Under the pieces are notes generated by a model. It did no database searches. It had not been told where the DNA came from and was given only the letters and a program-made list of their open reading frames with translations. From Herbiconiux sp. (GTDB lineage Bacteria; Actinomycetota; Actinomycetes; Actinomycetales; Microbacteriaceae), in contig NZ_SCVE01000012.1 of NCBI RefSeq assembly GCF_004297105.1, forward strand, positions 558,001-622,000: DNA of 64,000 bases, read 5' to 3'. A program made the translations under genes and the position numbers. Below are positions 16,761 to 25,588 of the stretch, piece after piece (the first letter of the stretch is position 1; each line of letters opens with the position of its first letter).

Positions 16761-18140
16761 TCAGTCGGCGGGCCGGGCTGCGGCAGCCGCTGCGGCCGCG
16801 GCCGGGAGTGCCTCGAGGATGCGGGCCAGGGCCGCCTCGTCGTGCGCCGCCGAGACGAACCACGCCTCGTACACCGAGGGCGGAAGCGAAACGCCCGCGT
16901 CGAGCATCGCGTGGAAGAACGGCGCGTACCGGTAGCCCTCCTGCGCCTGCACATCGCGGTAGTCGCGCGGGGCGACGGATGACCCGAAGGTGAAGCTGAA
17001 GAGGTTGCCCGCGCGCTGCACACTGTGCTCGACCCCCGCGCCCGACAGTGCGTTCGACACCGCCTCCGAGACGGTGGCGGCCGTCGCATCGAGCGCTGCG
17101 TAGACCGATGCGTCGGCCAGGCGCAGCGTCGTGAGCCCGGCGGCCACCGCCACCGGATTGCCCGAGAGCGTTCCGGCCTGGTAGACGGGGCCGAGCGGTG
17201 CGAGGTGATCCATCACGTCGGCGCGACCGCCGAGCGCGGCCAAGGGCATGCCACCGCCCACGACCTTGCCGAACGTCACGAGGTCGGGCACGTAGGCGGG
17301 CACGTGACGTGCATCGGGGGCATCCTGGTGCACTTCGGCGACGGGGGATCCCGCATTCTCGAGCCCCCACCAGCCCGCCGGGCCGACACGGAAGCCGGTC
17401 AGCACCTCATCGACGATCAGCAGGGAGCCGTGCGCGTGCGCGATGTCGGCGAGCGCGGCGTTGAAGCCGGGAGCGGGGGGAACCACGCCCATGTTGGCGG
17501 GGGCGGCCTCCACGATGATCGCCGCGATGGCGTCGCCGCGGCTGGCGAAGAGCTCGCGCACGGCGCCGAGGTCGTTGTAGGGCAGCACGATGGTGAGGGC
17601 TGCGACATCCGCCGGCACACCCGCGGAAGCGGGCAGGGCGAGAGTGGCGAGGCCCGAGCCGGCCTCGGCGAGCAGCGAGTCGGAGTGGCCGTGGTAGTGC
17701 CCGGCGAACTTCACGAGCACGTCGCGGCCGGTGAAACCGCGGGCGAGGCGGATGGCCGTCATGGTGGCCTCCGTGCCCGTCGAGACGAGCCGCAGCTTCT
17801 CGATCGGATGCACGCCACCGGCCACCACGCGCTCCCGAACGAGCTCGGCCAGGTCGGTCTCGGCCGGGGTGGTGGCGCCGAACGAGAGACCCCGGGAGGC
17901 GGCATCCTGAACCGCGGCGACGACCTCCGGATGCGCGTGCCCCAGGATCGCCGGACCCCACGACGACACCAGGTCGACGTACTCCACCCCCTCGGAGTCG
18001 GTGACGTAGGGCCCGCGCGCCGACACGAGGAAACGGGGCGTGCCGCCCACCGATCGGAACGCCCGCACGGGCGAGTTGACTCCGCCCGGGATGGAGCGCT
18101 GGGCTCGGTCGAACTCGGCGGCGTTGGTGGTGCGGGTCAT
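16761..18140 (-). CDS. hemL: glutamate-1-semialdehyde 2,1-aminomutase
   Basis: HemL converts glutamate-1-semialdehyde to 5-aminolevulinate, the second step from glutamyl-tRNA. The 459-residue protein begins [21 protein letters not shown] and carries the PLP-lysine motif [11 protein letters not shown] (K292). It ends with an unusual run of nine alanines. The start ATG overlaps the hemB stop by one base (TGATG), which fixes the start although the frame is open further upstream. With hemB and the transporter upstream it forms a minus-strand operon. Confidence 0.96.
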   Translation of the reverse strand: MTRTTNAAEFDRAQRSIPGGVNSPVRAFRSVGGTPRFLVSARGPYVTDSEGVEYVDLVSSWGPAILGHAHPEVVAAVQDAASRGLSFGATTPAETDLAELVRERVVAGGVHPIEKLRLVSTGTEATMTAIRLARGFTGRDVLVKFAGHYHGHSDSLLAEAGSGLATLALPASAGVPADVAALTIVLPYNDLGAVRELFASRGDAIAAIIVEAAPANMGVVPPAPGFNAALADIAHAHGSLLIVDEVLTGFRVGPAGWWGLENAGSPVAEVHQDAPDARHVPAYVPDLVTFGKVVGGGMPLAALGGRADVMDHLAPLGPVYQAGTLSGNPVAVAAGLTTLRLADASVYAALDATAATVSEAVSNALSGAGVEHSVQRAGNLFSFTFGSSVAPRDYRDVQAQEGYRYAPFFHAMLDAGVSLPPSVYEAWFVSAAHDEAALARILEALPAAAAAAAAARPAD

Positions 18141-19135
18141 CACAGCCCCTTCAGGGTGCGGGCGAGCTCGGTGGCCCAGTAGGTGAGAACGGCCTCGGCG
18201 CCGGCGCGGCGGATGCCGAGCACCGACTCGAGAACGGCGCGGTCGCGGTCGATCCAGCCGTTGGCTCCTGCGGCCTCGATCATGGCGTACTCGCCGGAGA
18301 CCTGATAGGCCCACACCGGCACGGGAACAGTGGCGGAGACGTCAGCCAGGAGGTCGAGGTAGCTCATCGCCGGCTTGACCATGACGATGTCGGCGCCCTC
18401 CTCGACGTCGAGCACGGCCTCCCGGAGACCCTCGCGCCGGTTGGCGGGGTCGAGCTGGTAGGTCTTACGGTCGCCGCGGAGGGTCGAGCCGACCGCCTCG
18501 CGGAAGGGGCCGTAGAAGGCGCTCGCGTATTTCGCCGCATAGGCGAGCAGGGCGACATCCTGGAACCCGTCGGCGTCGAGGGCGGCGCGCACGGCGGCCA
18601 CCTGACCGTCCATCATGCCGGAGAGGCCGAGCAGCTGGGAGCCGGCGCGAGCCTGTTCGACCGCCATGTCGCGGTAGCGCACCAGGGTGGCGTCGTTGTC
18701 GACGGAGCCGTCGGGGGCGAGCACCCCGCAGTGGCCGTGATCGGTGAACTCGTCGAGGCAGAGGTCGGTCTGAACGACGAGGGCATCGCCCACCTCGGCG
18801 GCCACGACGCGTGTCGCGGCGTTCAGCACGCCATCGGGGTCGGTGGCGGCGGTGCCGGCAGCATCCTTCACGTCGTCGGCCGGCACTCCGAAGAGCATCA
18901 CGCCGCCCAGACCCACCTCGGCCGCTTCCACCACCGCGGCGCGCAGGCTGTCGAAGGTGTGCTGCACCACGCCGGGCATCGACTGGAGCGGGAGCGGCTC
19001 GACGATGTCGTCGCGCACGAAGAGCGGCAGGATCAGCTGAGCAGCATCGATGCGGGTCTCGGCCACCAGGCGGCGCATCGCGGGGGTGCGGCGGAGGCGC
19101 CTCGGTCGGATCTCGGGAAAGGAGCCGGATGTCAT
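18140..19135 (-). CDS. hemB: porphobilinogen synthase (ALA dehydratase)
   Basis: HemB condenses two 5-aminolevulinates to porphobilinogen. The 331-residue protein has both Schiff-base lysines, in [12 protein letters not shown] (K202) and M-V-K-P-A (K254). The metal loop reads [14 protein letters not shown]. Compared with the zinc enzyme's C-x-C ... C, the middle Cys is Asp, so the metal preference may differ. The gene lies 10 bp after the DMT transporter stop. GGAGG is only 2 nt from the ATG at 19135, which is short, but homology to the family N-terminus supports this start. Confidence 0.96.
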   Translation of the reverse strand: MTSGSFPEIRPRRLRRTPAMRRLVAETRIDAAQLILPLFVRDDIVEPLPLQSMPGVVQHTFDSLRAAVVEAAEVGLGGVMLFGVPADDVKDAAGTAATDPDGVLNAATRVVAAEVGDALVVQTDLCLDEFTDHGHCGVLAPDGSVDNDATLVRYRDMAVEQARAGSQLLGLSGMMDGQVAAVRAALDADGFQDVALLAYAAKYASAFYGPFREAVGSTLRGDRKTYQLDPANRREGLREAVLDVEEGADIVMVKPAMSYLDLLADVSATVPVPVWAYQVSGEYAMIEAAGANGWIDRDRAVLESVLGIRRAGAEAVLTYWATELARTLKGL

Positions 19136-19145
19136 GACCTCCAGT

Positions 19146-20024
19146 TTAGGTCGTGGTGTGCGTGCGCCGCCGCTGCCCGAGCAGCACACCCACGATCACC
19201 AGGGCCGTGCCGACCAGCTGGCGCGGCCCGAACGGCTCGGCGGCGACGAGCACGCCGAGCAGCACCCCCGTGACCGGGTTGAGCAGGCCGATCAGCCCCA
19301 CGGATCCGGCCGGCAGGTGACGGAGCCCGGTGAACCAGGCCACGAAGGCGAGCGCGGTCGCGACCACCGAGACGTAGGCGAAACCGGCGAGCGCCGGGCC
19401 GTCGAGAGCGGGCGGCGGGCCCTCGATCAGCACGGCGAACGGCACCAGGAGCAGTCCACCGGCGACGAGTTGCCACGACGTGAGCGCGATGGTGGAGGGA
19501 GCGGATGCCCCATCCGGAGCCGCGGCCCACCGCTTCGTCAGCACGAAGCCGGTCGACGAGAGGAGCATCGCGGCGAGCGAGGCGGCCACTCCCCAGGGGT
19601 CGATGGCCGCGCCGCCGCCGAGAAGCATCACGCACACACCGGCGAAACCGACGATCGCACCCACGACGGGAAGCAGTGCGGGCCTCTCGCGCAGCAGGGG
19701 CCACGCCAGCAGCATCAGCACGCCGGCCGAGGTCGCCATGATGGTCGAGGCCACACTCGAGGGGAGCAGCTGCGAGGCCACGTAGATGAGAACGAAGAAG
19801 GCACCGACATTGAGGGCGCCGAGCACGAGGGACTTCCACCACCAGGAACCGCGGGGCATCCGGCGGGCGAGGAGCAGGAGGATGATGCCTGCCGGGAGAG
19901 CGCGAAGCGCGGCGCCCCAGAGCGGGCTGTCGAGAGGGAGGAACTGGCGGGTGACGAAGTAGTTCGACCCCCACGCCACAGGGGCGATCGCGGTGATGAG
20001 CACCCAACGCCATTTGCCTTCCAT
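19146..20024 (-). CDS. EamA/DMT family transporter
   Basis: The 292-residue protein has ten predicted membrane helices in two EamA repeats, with the typical end-of-repeat pattern G-L-I-G-L-L-N-P-V-T-G-V-L-L-G near residue 250. EamA proteins export metabolites such as amino acids or toxic compounds. The ATG at 20024 lies inside a palindromic operator and has TATAGT 7 nt upstream, so the mRNA should be leaderless. The divergent MarR gene is the expected repressor. hemB starts 10 bp after its stop, so it probably heads a transporter-hemB-hemL operon. Substrate unknown. Confidence 0.86.
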   Translation of the reverse strand: MEGKWRWVLITAIAPVAWGSNYFVTRQFLPLDSPLWGAALRALPAGIILLLLARRMPRGSWWWKSLVLGALNVGAFFVLIYVASQLLPSSVASTIMATSAGVLMLLAWPLLRERPALLPVVGAIVGFAGVCVMLLGGGAAIDPWGVAASLAAMLLSSTGFVLTKRWAAAPDGASAPSTIALTSWQLVAGGLLLVPFAVLIEGPPPALDGPALAGFAYVSVVATALAFVAWFTGLRHLPAGSVGLIGLLNPVTGVLLGVLVAAEPFGPRQLVGTALVIVGVLLGQRRRTHTTT

Positions 20025-20050
20025 GGAAGCTACTATACCTTCCGAGGAAG
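20018..20050. promoter_or_regulatory. paired MarR-type operator, CTTCC-N2-GGAAG twice
   Basis: CTTCCATGGAAG (20018-20029) is a perfect 12-bp palindrome. CTTCCGAGGAAG (20039-20050) is the same with an asymmetric centre. Centres are 21 bp apart, two helical turns, so two dimers would sit on the same DNA face. The first site covers the DMT start codon and the second lies just before the MarR -10 box. Confidence 0.75.
20032..20037 (-). promoter_or_regulatory. -10 hexamer TATAGT for the DMT transporter
   Basis: TATAGT on the minus strand ends 7 nt before the transporter ATG and lies between the two operator palindromes, so repressor binding would block it. Confidence 0.55.
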
Positions 20051-20051
20051 C

Positions 20052-20057
20052 TATTGT
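20052..20057 (+). promoter_or_regulatory. -10 hexamer TATTGT for the MarR gene
   Basis: TATTGT ends 6 nt before the ATG at 20064 and starts 2 bp after the second operator, as expected for autoregulation. Confidence 0.5.
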
Positions 20058-20063
20058 GGACTC

Positions 20064-20558
20064 ATGGCCATGAATCCCGACCACGTCTCGCGCATCCAGT
20101 CGGAGTGGGCTCGGGAGCGACCCGACCTCGACGTCTCGCCGCAGGGCCTGATCGGCCGCCTCCACCGCTTGGCTGGACACCTCACCGAGGAGCTCGTGGC
20201 CGTCTATGCCCACCACGGCCTCGGCGAGGGCGAGTTCGACGTGCTCGCCACGCTGCGGCGGGCGGGCGCCCCGTACGAGCGGGCACCCGGCGAACTGGCG
20301 GAGCACACCATGGTGACCACGGGCGCCATGACGAAGCGCATCGACCGCCTGGCTTCGGCCGGGCTCGTCGAGCGCCGCGCCGCCGTGGGCGACGGCCGCC
20401 GACGCATCGTCGCACTCACGCCGCCCGGGCTCCGCACGATCGATGCCGCTTTCACCGACCACATGGCCAACGAGCATCGGCTCGTCGCCGCACTCTCCCC
20501 GGCCGACCGAGCTGCCCTCGAGCCGATCCTCACCCGCTGGCTCGAGCACTACGAATAG
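20064..20558 (+). CDS. MarR family transcriptional regulator
   Basis: The 164-residue protein has the MarR winged helix in the middle: E-G-E-F-D-V-L-A-T-L-R-R (about 53-64), recognition helix M-V-T-T-G-A-M-T-K-R-I-D-R-L, and wing D-G-R-R-R-I-V-A-L-T. It is divergent from the DMT transporter with two palindromes between, the classic layout for an autoregulated repressor of an efflux gene that is released by a small ligand. The start is ATG 20064 (the in-frame ATG at 20070 is an alternative), chosen by the -10 box 6 nt upstream. Confidence 0.92.
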   Translation: MAMNPDHVSRIQSEWARERPDLDVSPQGLIGRLHRLAGHLTEELVAVYAHHGLGEGEFDVLATLRRAGAPYERAPGELAEHTMVTTGAMTKRIDRLASAGLVERRAAVGDGRRRIVALTPPGLRTIDAAFTDHMANEHRLVAALSPADRAALEPILTRWLEHYE

Positions 20559-20612
20559 CAGGCCGCCGGGTCAGGCGATCGTCGCGATCGAACATACTTT
20601 CGAAACTCGGGC

Positions 20613-20618
20613 TAGGGT
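20613..20618 (+). promoter_or_regulatory. -10 hexamer TAGGGT, leaderless start
   Basis: TAGGGT ends 6 nt before the ATG at 20625; no Shine-Dalgarno sequence. Confidence 0.5.
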
Positions 20619-20624
20619 GGTGCC

Positions 20625-21257
20625 ATGAACATCGACTTCCAGAGCTCGCTCTTCGACGACCTCGATGCCGATCCCGGGCTCGAGTCGCTCGCGGGTGAGG
20701 TGCAGCGCACCGAGCTCGGGGCCGGTGCGTGGGTCGACCTCCGGCCCGGCTGGGTGAGCAACTCCGATGCCCTGTTCGAACGGCTCGCGCTCGACGTTCC
20801 CTGGCACGCCGACCAGCGCGAGATGTACGACCGGGTGGTCGACGTGCCTCGACTGGTGTCGCACTTCGGCGCGGGCAGCCTGTACCCCGACCTCGTTCTC
20901 ACCCGGGCACAGGATGCGCTCAACGACTTCTACGGGCGCCCACCGGGCCAGGTGTTCTCCACCGCCGGCCTCTGCTTCTACCGCACGGGCGACGACAGTG
21001 TCGCCTGGCACGGCGACCGCGTGGGGCGCGCCATCGATCGCGACACCATGGTGGCGATCGTGTCGGTGGGCGCGGCACGCACGCTCTCCGTTCGTCCGAA
21101 GGGCGGTGGTGAGACGATGCGCTTCCCGGTGGGGCACGGCGACCTCGTGGTGATGGGCGGCAGCTGCCAGCGCACGCATGAGCACGCCATCCTGAAGACC
21201 AAGCAGGCCGTCGGCCCGCGCATCAGCATCCAGTTCCGTCCGGTCTGGCCGCGCTGA
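20625..21257 (+). CDS. AlkB-like 2-oxoglutarate/Fe(II) dioxygenase
   Basis: The 210-residue protein has the double-stranded beta-helix iron site: W-H-G-D-R (His and Asp of the HxD pair, about 126-130), the distal histidine in R-T-H-E-H, and the 2-oxoglutarate arginine near the end in R-I-S-I-Q-F-R. AlkB proteins remove methyl groups from damaged DNA or RNA by oxidation. This protein is closer to the general alpha-ketoglutarate-dependent AlkB-like set than to E. coli AlkB itself. It stands alone between the MarR gene and the convergent hemD. Confidence 0.88.
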   Translation: MNIDFQSSLFDDLDADPGLESLAGEVQRTELGAGAWVDLRPGWVSNSDALFERLALDVPWHADQREMYDRVVDVPRLVSHFGAGSLYPDLVLTRAQDALNDFYGRPPGQVFSTAGLCFYRTGDDSVAWHGDRVGRAIDRDTMVAIVSVGAARTLSVRPKGGGETMRFPVGHGDLVVMGGSCQRTHEHAILKTKQAVGPRISIQFRPVWPR

Positions 21258-21293
21258 GGGCGCCGGCCCGCCCGGCCGGTACCCGCCTCCGAC

Positions 21294-21342
21294 TTGCCAC
21301 AAACTGTTGCCCCCGGCCATCAGTTGCCACAAGTTGTGGCAA
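21294..21342 (+). repeat. 49-bp half-site plus palindrome element, copy 1
   Basis: A half-site TTGCCACAAA at 21294 is followed exactly 30 bp later by the perfect palindrome TTGCCACAAGTTGTGGCAA (21324-21342). It lies in the 214-bp gap between the AlkB-like gene and convergent hemD. Confidence 0.8.
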
Positions 21343-21401
21343 CCCGCCGCCCGCGGCGGCGCCCACCCCACCCGCTCAAGCCGCCCCGCGGACACAGCCA
21401 C

Positions 21402-21450
21402 TTGCCGCCAAGTGTTGCCTGCAGGAGGGAGTTGCCACATCGTGTGGCAA
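21402..21450 (+). repeat. 49-bp half-site plus palindrome element, copy 2
   Basis: A half-site TTGCCGCCAA at 21402 is followed 30 bp later by TTGCCACATCGTGTGGCAA (21432-21450). It is in the same orientation as copy 1, 108 bp away. Confidence 0.78.
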
Positions 21451-21471
21451 CTGGGGGAGTGAGGGGCGGCG

Positions 21472-22254
21472 TCAGTCGGCGCGACGGGCGTTCGCGACCT
21501 CGATGACCGCGTTGATGAGCGACTCCGACGAGCGGCCCTTCGCGATCACGTCGACGCGCAGCCCGTAGGCGCGAGCGTCTTCCGCGGTGCGCGGACCGAT
21601 CGCCGCCACCAGCGTCGATTCCGGCACGGGGCCCAGCTGTCGCTGCACCTGCTCCGCCACCGATCCGGATGTCACGAACACCGCGTCGATCGCACCCGCA
21701 GCGATATCGGCCCTGATCTGCGGATCCACCTCGACCCCGATGGTGCGGTACGCCACGACCGATTCGACCGTGTGCCCCCGCGCGATGAGCCCCTGCGTGA
21801 GCACCGGCTTCGCGATGTCGCTGCGCAGCGTCAGCACGCGCAGTTCGGGCCCGAACTGCTCGAAGCGCTTGAGCTCACGCAGCAGGCCCTTCGCCGAATT
21901 GTCTTCCGGCGGCACGAGGTCGACCTTGTAACCGGCCGCGGTGAGCGCCGCCGCCGTGGTCTCGCCGACCGCCGCGATGTGCGTCTCGGGCGGCACCACC
22001 GCCTGGTGTGCGGTCAGCACGTCGACCGTGGTCGCGCTCGTCATGGTGAGCCAATCGAACGAGCCGGCAGCCAGGGCGGCGAGCGCTCGCTCGAGGGTCT
22101 CCGAGTCATCCGTGGCTGCGAAGTTGATCATGGGCGCCACGATCGGCTTCGCGCCGACCGCCCTCAGGTCGGCCGCGACCCCATGACCCCACGGGCCACC
22201 GCGCGGCACCAGGATGCGCCACCCCCCGAGCGGACGTTGCGACCACGCGGTCAT
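21472..22254 (-). CDS. hemD: uroporphyrinogen-III synthase
   Basis: HemD cyclises hydroxymethylbilane to uroporphyrinogen III with inversion of ring D. The 260-residue protein has the weakly conserved two-lobe pattern: I-L-V-P-R-G at the start, D-W-L-T-M-T-S-A-T-T-V-D (about 67-78), A-A-V-G-E-T-T-A-A-A-L (about 93-103), and D-A-V-F-V-T-S-G-S-V-A (about 198-208). The start overlaps the hemC stop as ATGA, which secures both start and assignment. It is the last gene of the hemQ-hemH-hemC-hemD unit. Confidence 0.93.
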   Translation of the reverse strand: MTAWSQRPLGGWRILVPRGGPWGHGVAADLRAVGAKPIVAPMINFAATDDSETLERALAALAAGSFDWLTMTSATTVDVLTAHQAVVPPETHIAAVGETTAAALTAAGYKVDLVPPEDNSAKGLLRELKRFEQFGPELRVLTLRSDIAKPVLTQGLIARGHTVESVVAYRTIGVEVDPQIRADIAAGAIDAVFVTSGSVAEQVQRQLGPVPESTLVAAIGPRTAEDARAYGLRVDVIAKGRSSESLINAVIEVANARRAD

Positions 22255-23216
22255 TCCGTACCACCAGGCCAGTTGTCGTCGCGGAGCTCGGCGGCCGGAC
22301 CCACCGGAGCCAGCTCGGCGGCGCCGTCTTCGAGAAGTTGGGTCGCCACGGCCTGTCCGAGCAGCTCGGCCACGAGGTGGTCGTCACCCAGGAGATCGGC
22401 GCTGCGCTCGCATCCGAGTTCCGCCTCCCCGTCGGCCTGGTACACCGTGGCCGACAGGGCGAGCGAGTCGCCGGTGACGACCGCCGTGGCACCGATGGGA
22501 GCCGCGCACCCGGCCTCGAGGGCAGCGAGCACCGAGCGCTCGGCCAGAACGGCCGTGCGCGTGGGCGTGTGTTCGATGCTCAGAAGCTCGGGAATGCTGT
22601 CTCCCTCTCGGGTCTCGATCGCGAGCGCACCCTGACCCGGTGCAGTCGGCCAGATGTCGAGCGCGAAGAGTTCGGATGCTTCGTCTAGCCTACCCAGCCT
22701 GGCGAGCCCTGCGGACGCGAGCACCACGGCATGCAGATCGCCCTCGCGAACCCGGCCCAGTCGGGTGTCGACGTTGCCCCGGATGTCGACGATCTCGAGA
22801 TCGGGCCGCAACGCGAGCAACTGCGCCACCCGCCGCGGCGACCCGGTGCCCACCCGAGCGCCCTCCGGCAGCTCGTCGAGAGTGAGACCGTCGCGGGTGC
22901 AGAGCGCATCACGCGGATCTTCGCGCTCGGGCACGGCGCCGATCACGAGTCCCTCGTAGGGCGCGGTGGGCAGGTCTTTCAGCGAGTGCACGATGAGATC
23001 GCAGTCGCCGGCCAAAAGCGCTTCGCGCAGAGCGCTCGCGAACACACCCGTGCCCCCGAGGCTCGCGAGCGACTCCGTGGAGCGATCGCCCTCGGAGGTG
23101 ATGATGACGGTCTCGATCTCCACGCCGGTGGCCTCCCGGAGCGCCGCCACGACGTGCCCCGTCTGCGCGCGCGCCAGAGCGCTTCCGCGAGTGGCGACTC
23201 GGAGGGTTCTCGTCAC
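22251..23216 (-). CDS. hemC: hydroxymethylbilane synthase (porphobilinogen deaminase)
   Basis: HemC joins four porphobilinogens into hydroxymethylbilane. The 321-residue protein begins with L-R-V-A-T-R-G-S-A-L-A and contains V-H-S-L-K-D-L-P-T and the Arg cluster in G-T-G-S-P-R-R. The dipyrromethane cofactor cysteine is in L-E-A-G-C-A-A-P-I-G (C237). The GTG start at 23216 has GGGAGGA upstream; the frame is open further up into hemH but lacks the family sequence there. It overlaps hemD by 4 bp and follows hemH by 17 bp. Confidence 0.96.
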   Translation of the reverse strand: MTRTLRVATRGSALARAQTGHVVAALREATGVEIETVIITSEGDRSTESLASLGGTGVFASALREALLAGDCDLIVHSLKDLPTAPYEGLVIGAVPEREDPRDALCTRDGLTLDELPEGARVGTGSPRRVAQLLALRPDLEIVDIRGNVDTRLGRVREGDLHAVVLASAGLARLGRLDEASELFALDIWPTAPGQGALAIETREGDSIPELLSIEHTPTRTAVLAERSVLAALEAGCAAPIGATAVVTGDSLALSATVYQADGEAELGCERSADLLGDDHLVAELLGQAVATQLLEDGAAELAPVGPAAELRDDNWPGGTE

Positions 23217-23233
23217 GTCGGATCCTCCCGCGC

Positions 23234-24496
23234 TCAGGGGGCGATTCCGGAGAGGGCGGGCTTGAACCCGAGCCGCACGTTCTCGCAGCATCCGGGGCGG
23301 CACACGTCGTACCACGGGCCGAGGCCGGTGACCGCCGGGCGATCGGCCGTCGGGGTGCCGTCGCGGCGCTCGAGAACGAGGTCGACGAGACCGGTGACGT
23401 AGGCGGGGTCGACGCCGGGCGTCGGTGTGCGCAGGCCGAACAGGCCGTGCTCGGCGCAGGTGGTGAGCGCCTCGTTGTCGAGGTCCCACATCACCTCCAT
23501 GTGGTCGCTCACGAAGCCGAGCGGCACGATCACCACGGCTTTCACGCCGCGCGCGGGCAGTTCGGCGATGGCGTCGTTGATGTCGGGCTCCAGCCAGGGC
23601 TGCGTCGGCGGGCCCGAGCGCGACTGGTACACGAGCTGCCACGGGATGTCGATCGTGGCCCCGATCTCGGATGCTCCTCCCGAAGCGAGCGCGCCCGCGG
23701 CATCCGCGAGTTCCACACCCGCCGTCGCCGCGAACATCACGACCTCGGCCACGGCCTTGTGCTGGGCCGCGTAGGCGCCGTCCGGTCCGAAGCCCCGGAA
23801 CGCGGGGCCCGAGCGCTCGGCGTCGGCGCTGGGGATGGAGTGCGTGGTGAACAGCACCTCCACCTCGCGCGTGAGATCGATGCCCTCGAACGTCTGCTGG
23901 ATCTGCTCGAGTGCCGCCACGAGCCCGGTCACGAACGGCTGCACGAATCCGGGGTGGTCGAAGAACTGCCGCACCTTGTCGATGGTGATCTCACCCGCGA
24001 GACCTGTCTCGTCGAGGGCGATCGCGAAGTCTTCGCGGTACTGCCGGCAGCTCGAGTACGAGCTGTAGGCGCTCGTGGCCACGGCGATCAGCGACCGGTA
24101 GCCGCGCTCGTGCGCCTCGGTGAGTGCATCCCGGAGGTACGGGTCCCAGTTGCGGTTGCCCCACAGCACGGGCAGGTCGATGCCGCGCGACGCGATCTCG
24201 GCCTCGAGGGCGAGCTTCAGCTGGCGGTTCTGTGCATTGATGGGGCTCACGCCGCCGAACGCGCGGTAGTGGTGGGCCACCTCCTCGAGCCGCTCGTCGG
24301 GGATGCCCCGGCCGCGGGTGACGTTGCGGAGGAAGGGGATGACGTCGTCCTGTCCCTCCGGCCCGCCGAAGGAGGCCAACAGGATGGCGTCGTAGGCCAC
24401 CGGCTCGGTGACGTGCTCCGGGCCGCTCACGGCGGCGGGGCTGGCCCCGAGCACCACGACGGGCGACTCGGGGGCAGAGGTCGTGGGGTCGCTCAC
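23234..24496 (-). CDS. hemH: ferrochelatase, coproporphyrin type (CpfC)
   Basis: The 420-residue enzyme inserts Fe2+ into coproporphyrin III in the actinobacterial/Firmicute heme route. It shows the ferrochelatase start A-I-L-L-A-S-F-G-G-P-E-G and the conserved H in F-T-T-H-S-I-P. The acidic segment reads F-V-S-D-H-M-E-V-M-W-D-L-D. An internal Cys in S-S-Y-S-S-C-R-Q-Y-R and three C-terminal Cys in C-R-P-G-C-C match the [2Fe-2S] cluster ligands known from mycobacterial ferrochelatase. The GTG start at 24496 overlaps the hemQ stop (GTGA). The coproporphyrin assignment rests on HemQ being encoded next to it. Confidence 0.95.
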   Translation of the reverse strand: MSDPTTSAPESPVVVLGASPAAVSGPEHVTEPVAYDAILLASFGGPEGQDDVIPFLRNVTRGRGIPDERLEEVAHHYRAFGGVSPINAQNRQLKLALEAEIASRGIDLPVLWGNRNWDPYLRDALTEAHERGYRSLIAVATSAYSSYSSCRQYREDFAIALDETGLAGEITIDKVRQFFDHPGFVQPFVTGLVAALEQIQQTFEGIDLTREVEVLFTTHSIPSADAERSGPAFRGFGPDGAYAAQHKAVAEVVMFAATAGVELADAAGALASGGASEIGATIDIPWQLVYQSRSGPPTQPWLEPDINDAIAELPARGVKAVVIVPLGFVSDHMEVMWDLDNEALTTCAEHGLFGLRTPTPGVDPAYVTGLVDLVLERRDGTPTADRPAVTGLGPWYDVCRPGCCENVRLGFKPALSGIAP

Positions 24497-25239
24497 TGCA
24501 GCACCTCGAGGATCTCGGCGATCTCGATGCGCCGCCCCGTGAAGAACGGCACCTCCTCGCGCACGTGCAGGCGCGCCTCCGTCTGCCGGAGGTGACGCAT
24601 CAGGTCGACCAGGTTGGTGAGCTCGTCGTCTTCGAGGGCGAGGATCCACTCGTAGTCGCCGAGCGCGAAGGAGGCCACCGTGTTGGCGAGCACCGAGCGG
24701 TACTGGGCCCCCTTGCGACCGTGGTCGGCGAGCATCGCGCGCCGTTCGTCTTCGGGCAGGATGTACCACTCGTACGAGCGCACGAACGGATACACCGTCA
24801 GCCAGGCGGCCGGCTCCTTGCCGCGCATGAACGCGGGCAGGTGGCTGGCAGAGAACTCGGCGTCGCGGTGCACGCCCATGGCGTTCCAGACCGGGAGCAG
24901 CGGGGTGAAGACCCGGGTGCGGCGGAGCTGCCGCAGCGCCCACTGGAGCGTCTCGGGCACGCTGCCGTGCATCCACACCATGATGTCGGCGTCGGCGCGG
25001 AGCCCCGACACGTCATAGATGCCACGCACCATCACGTCTTCGGCCTCGATGGACTCGATGGCCTGGTCGATCTCGGCCAGCGCATCCGGAGCATCGCTGC
25101 CGTCGACGGCCAACGGCAGCGCGGGGTTGCGGCGCAGGACCGCCCAGAGCGTGTACCCGAGCGCCGGAACCTCTTCGGAGTCCTCGACGTCGCGGGCGGT
25201 GTATTCGGTGTTCGTGTCGACTGTCGGGTCGTCAGTCAT
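24493..25239 (-). CDS. hemQ: coproheme decarboxylase (HemQ/ChdC)
   Basis: HemQ oxidatively decarboxylates coproheme III to heme b, the last step of the coproporphyrin-dependent pathway. The 248-residue protein is of the chlorite-dismutase fold. Its proximal heme ligand is H173 (A-D-H-G-R-K-G), its catalytic tyrosine Y150 (V-Y-P-F-V-R-S-Y-E-W-Y), and a distal His is H133 (A-S-H-L-P-A-F). The spacing equals H158, Y135 and H118 of the Corynebacterium diphtheriae enzyme, the actinobacterial pattern. AAGGA precedes the ATG. It is coupled to hemH by GTGA. Confidence 0.96.
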   Translation of the reverse strand: MTDDPTVDTNTEYTARDVEDSEEVPALGYTLWAVLRRNPALPLAVDGSDAPDALAEIDQAIESIEAEDVMVRGIYDVSGLRADADIMVWMHGSVPETLQWALRQLRRTRVFTPLLPVWNAMGVHRDAEFSASHLPAFMRGKEPAAWLTVYPFVRSYEWYILPEDERRAMLADHGRKGAQYRSVLANTVASFALGDYEWILALEDDELTNLVDLMRHLRQTEARLHVREEVPFFTGRRIEIAEILEVLQ

Positions 25240-25303
25240 GATCCTTCTTCGTTGTCGGTGCGGGTGGTTCTGAACCGCGGCTGCGGACCGGTCGGTCGCC
25301 GGG

Positions 25304-25588
25304 CTACTTCTTGGCGGCGGAGCGGAAGCCCAGGAAGGCGGCCCCGCCCACGGCGACCACGGCCGCCGCTACCCCTACGGCGAAGCCCACCGGGTTCTGT
25401 GCTCTGAACCGCCGCACTCGGCCGGCCACCCGATGGGCGGCGTGCCGGGCCTGCTTCGGCAGGTTCAGCTTGAACTCGATGGCGTCGAGGGTGGCGCGCA
25501 GATCGGCCCTGGTCTTCTCGATGTCGGCGTGCAGCTGGGCCTGCGAGCGCTGAGGGGCTTCGGGGGTGACCTTCTGTGCGTCGCTCAT
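25304..25588 (-). CDS. DUF3618 family membrane-anchored protein
   Basis: The 94-residue protein begins with an amphipathic helix containing the DUF3618 signature I-E-K-T-R-A-D-L-R-A-T-L-D-A-I (about 23-37). A basic linker and one C-terminal membrane helix (about 66-88) follow. DUF3618 genes commonly accompany a holin-like protein gene in actinobacteria, as here. The start overlaps the upstream stop (ATGA). Function is unknown; an envelope-stress or membrane-shape role is only a guess. Confidence 0.85.
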   Translation of the reverse strand: MSDAQKVTPEAPQRSQAQLHADIEKTRADLRATLDAIEFKLNLPKQARHAAHRVAGRVRRFRAQNPVGFAVGVAAAVVAVGGAAFLGFRSAAKK

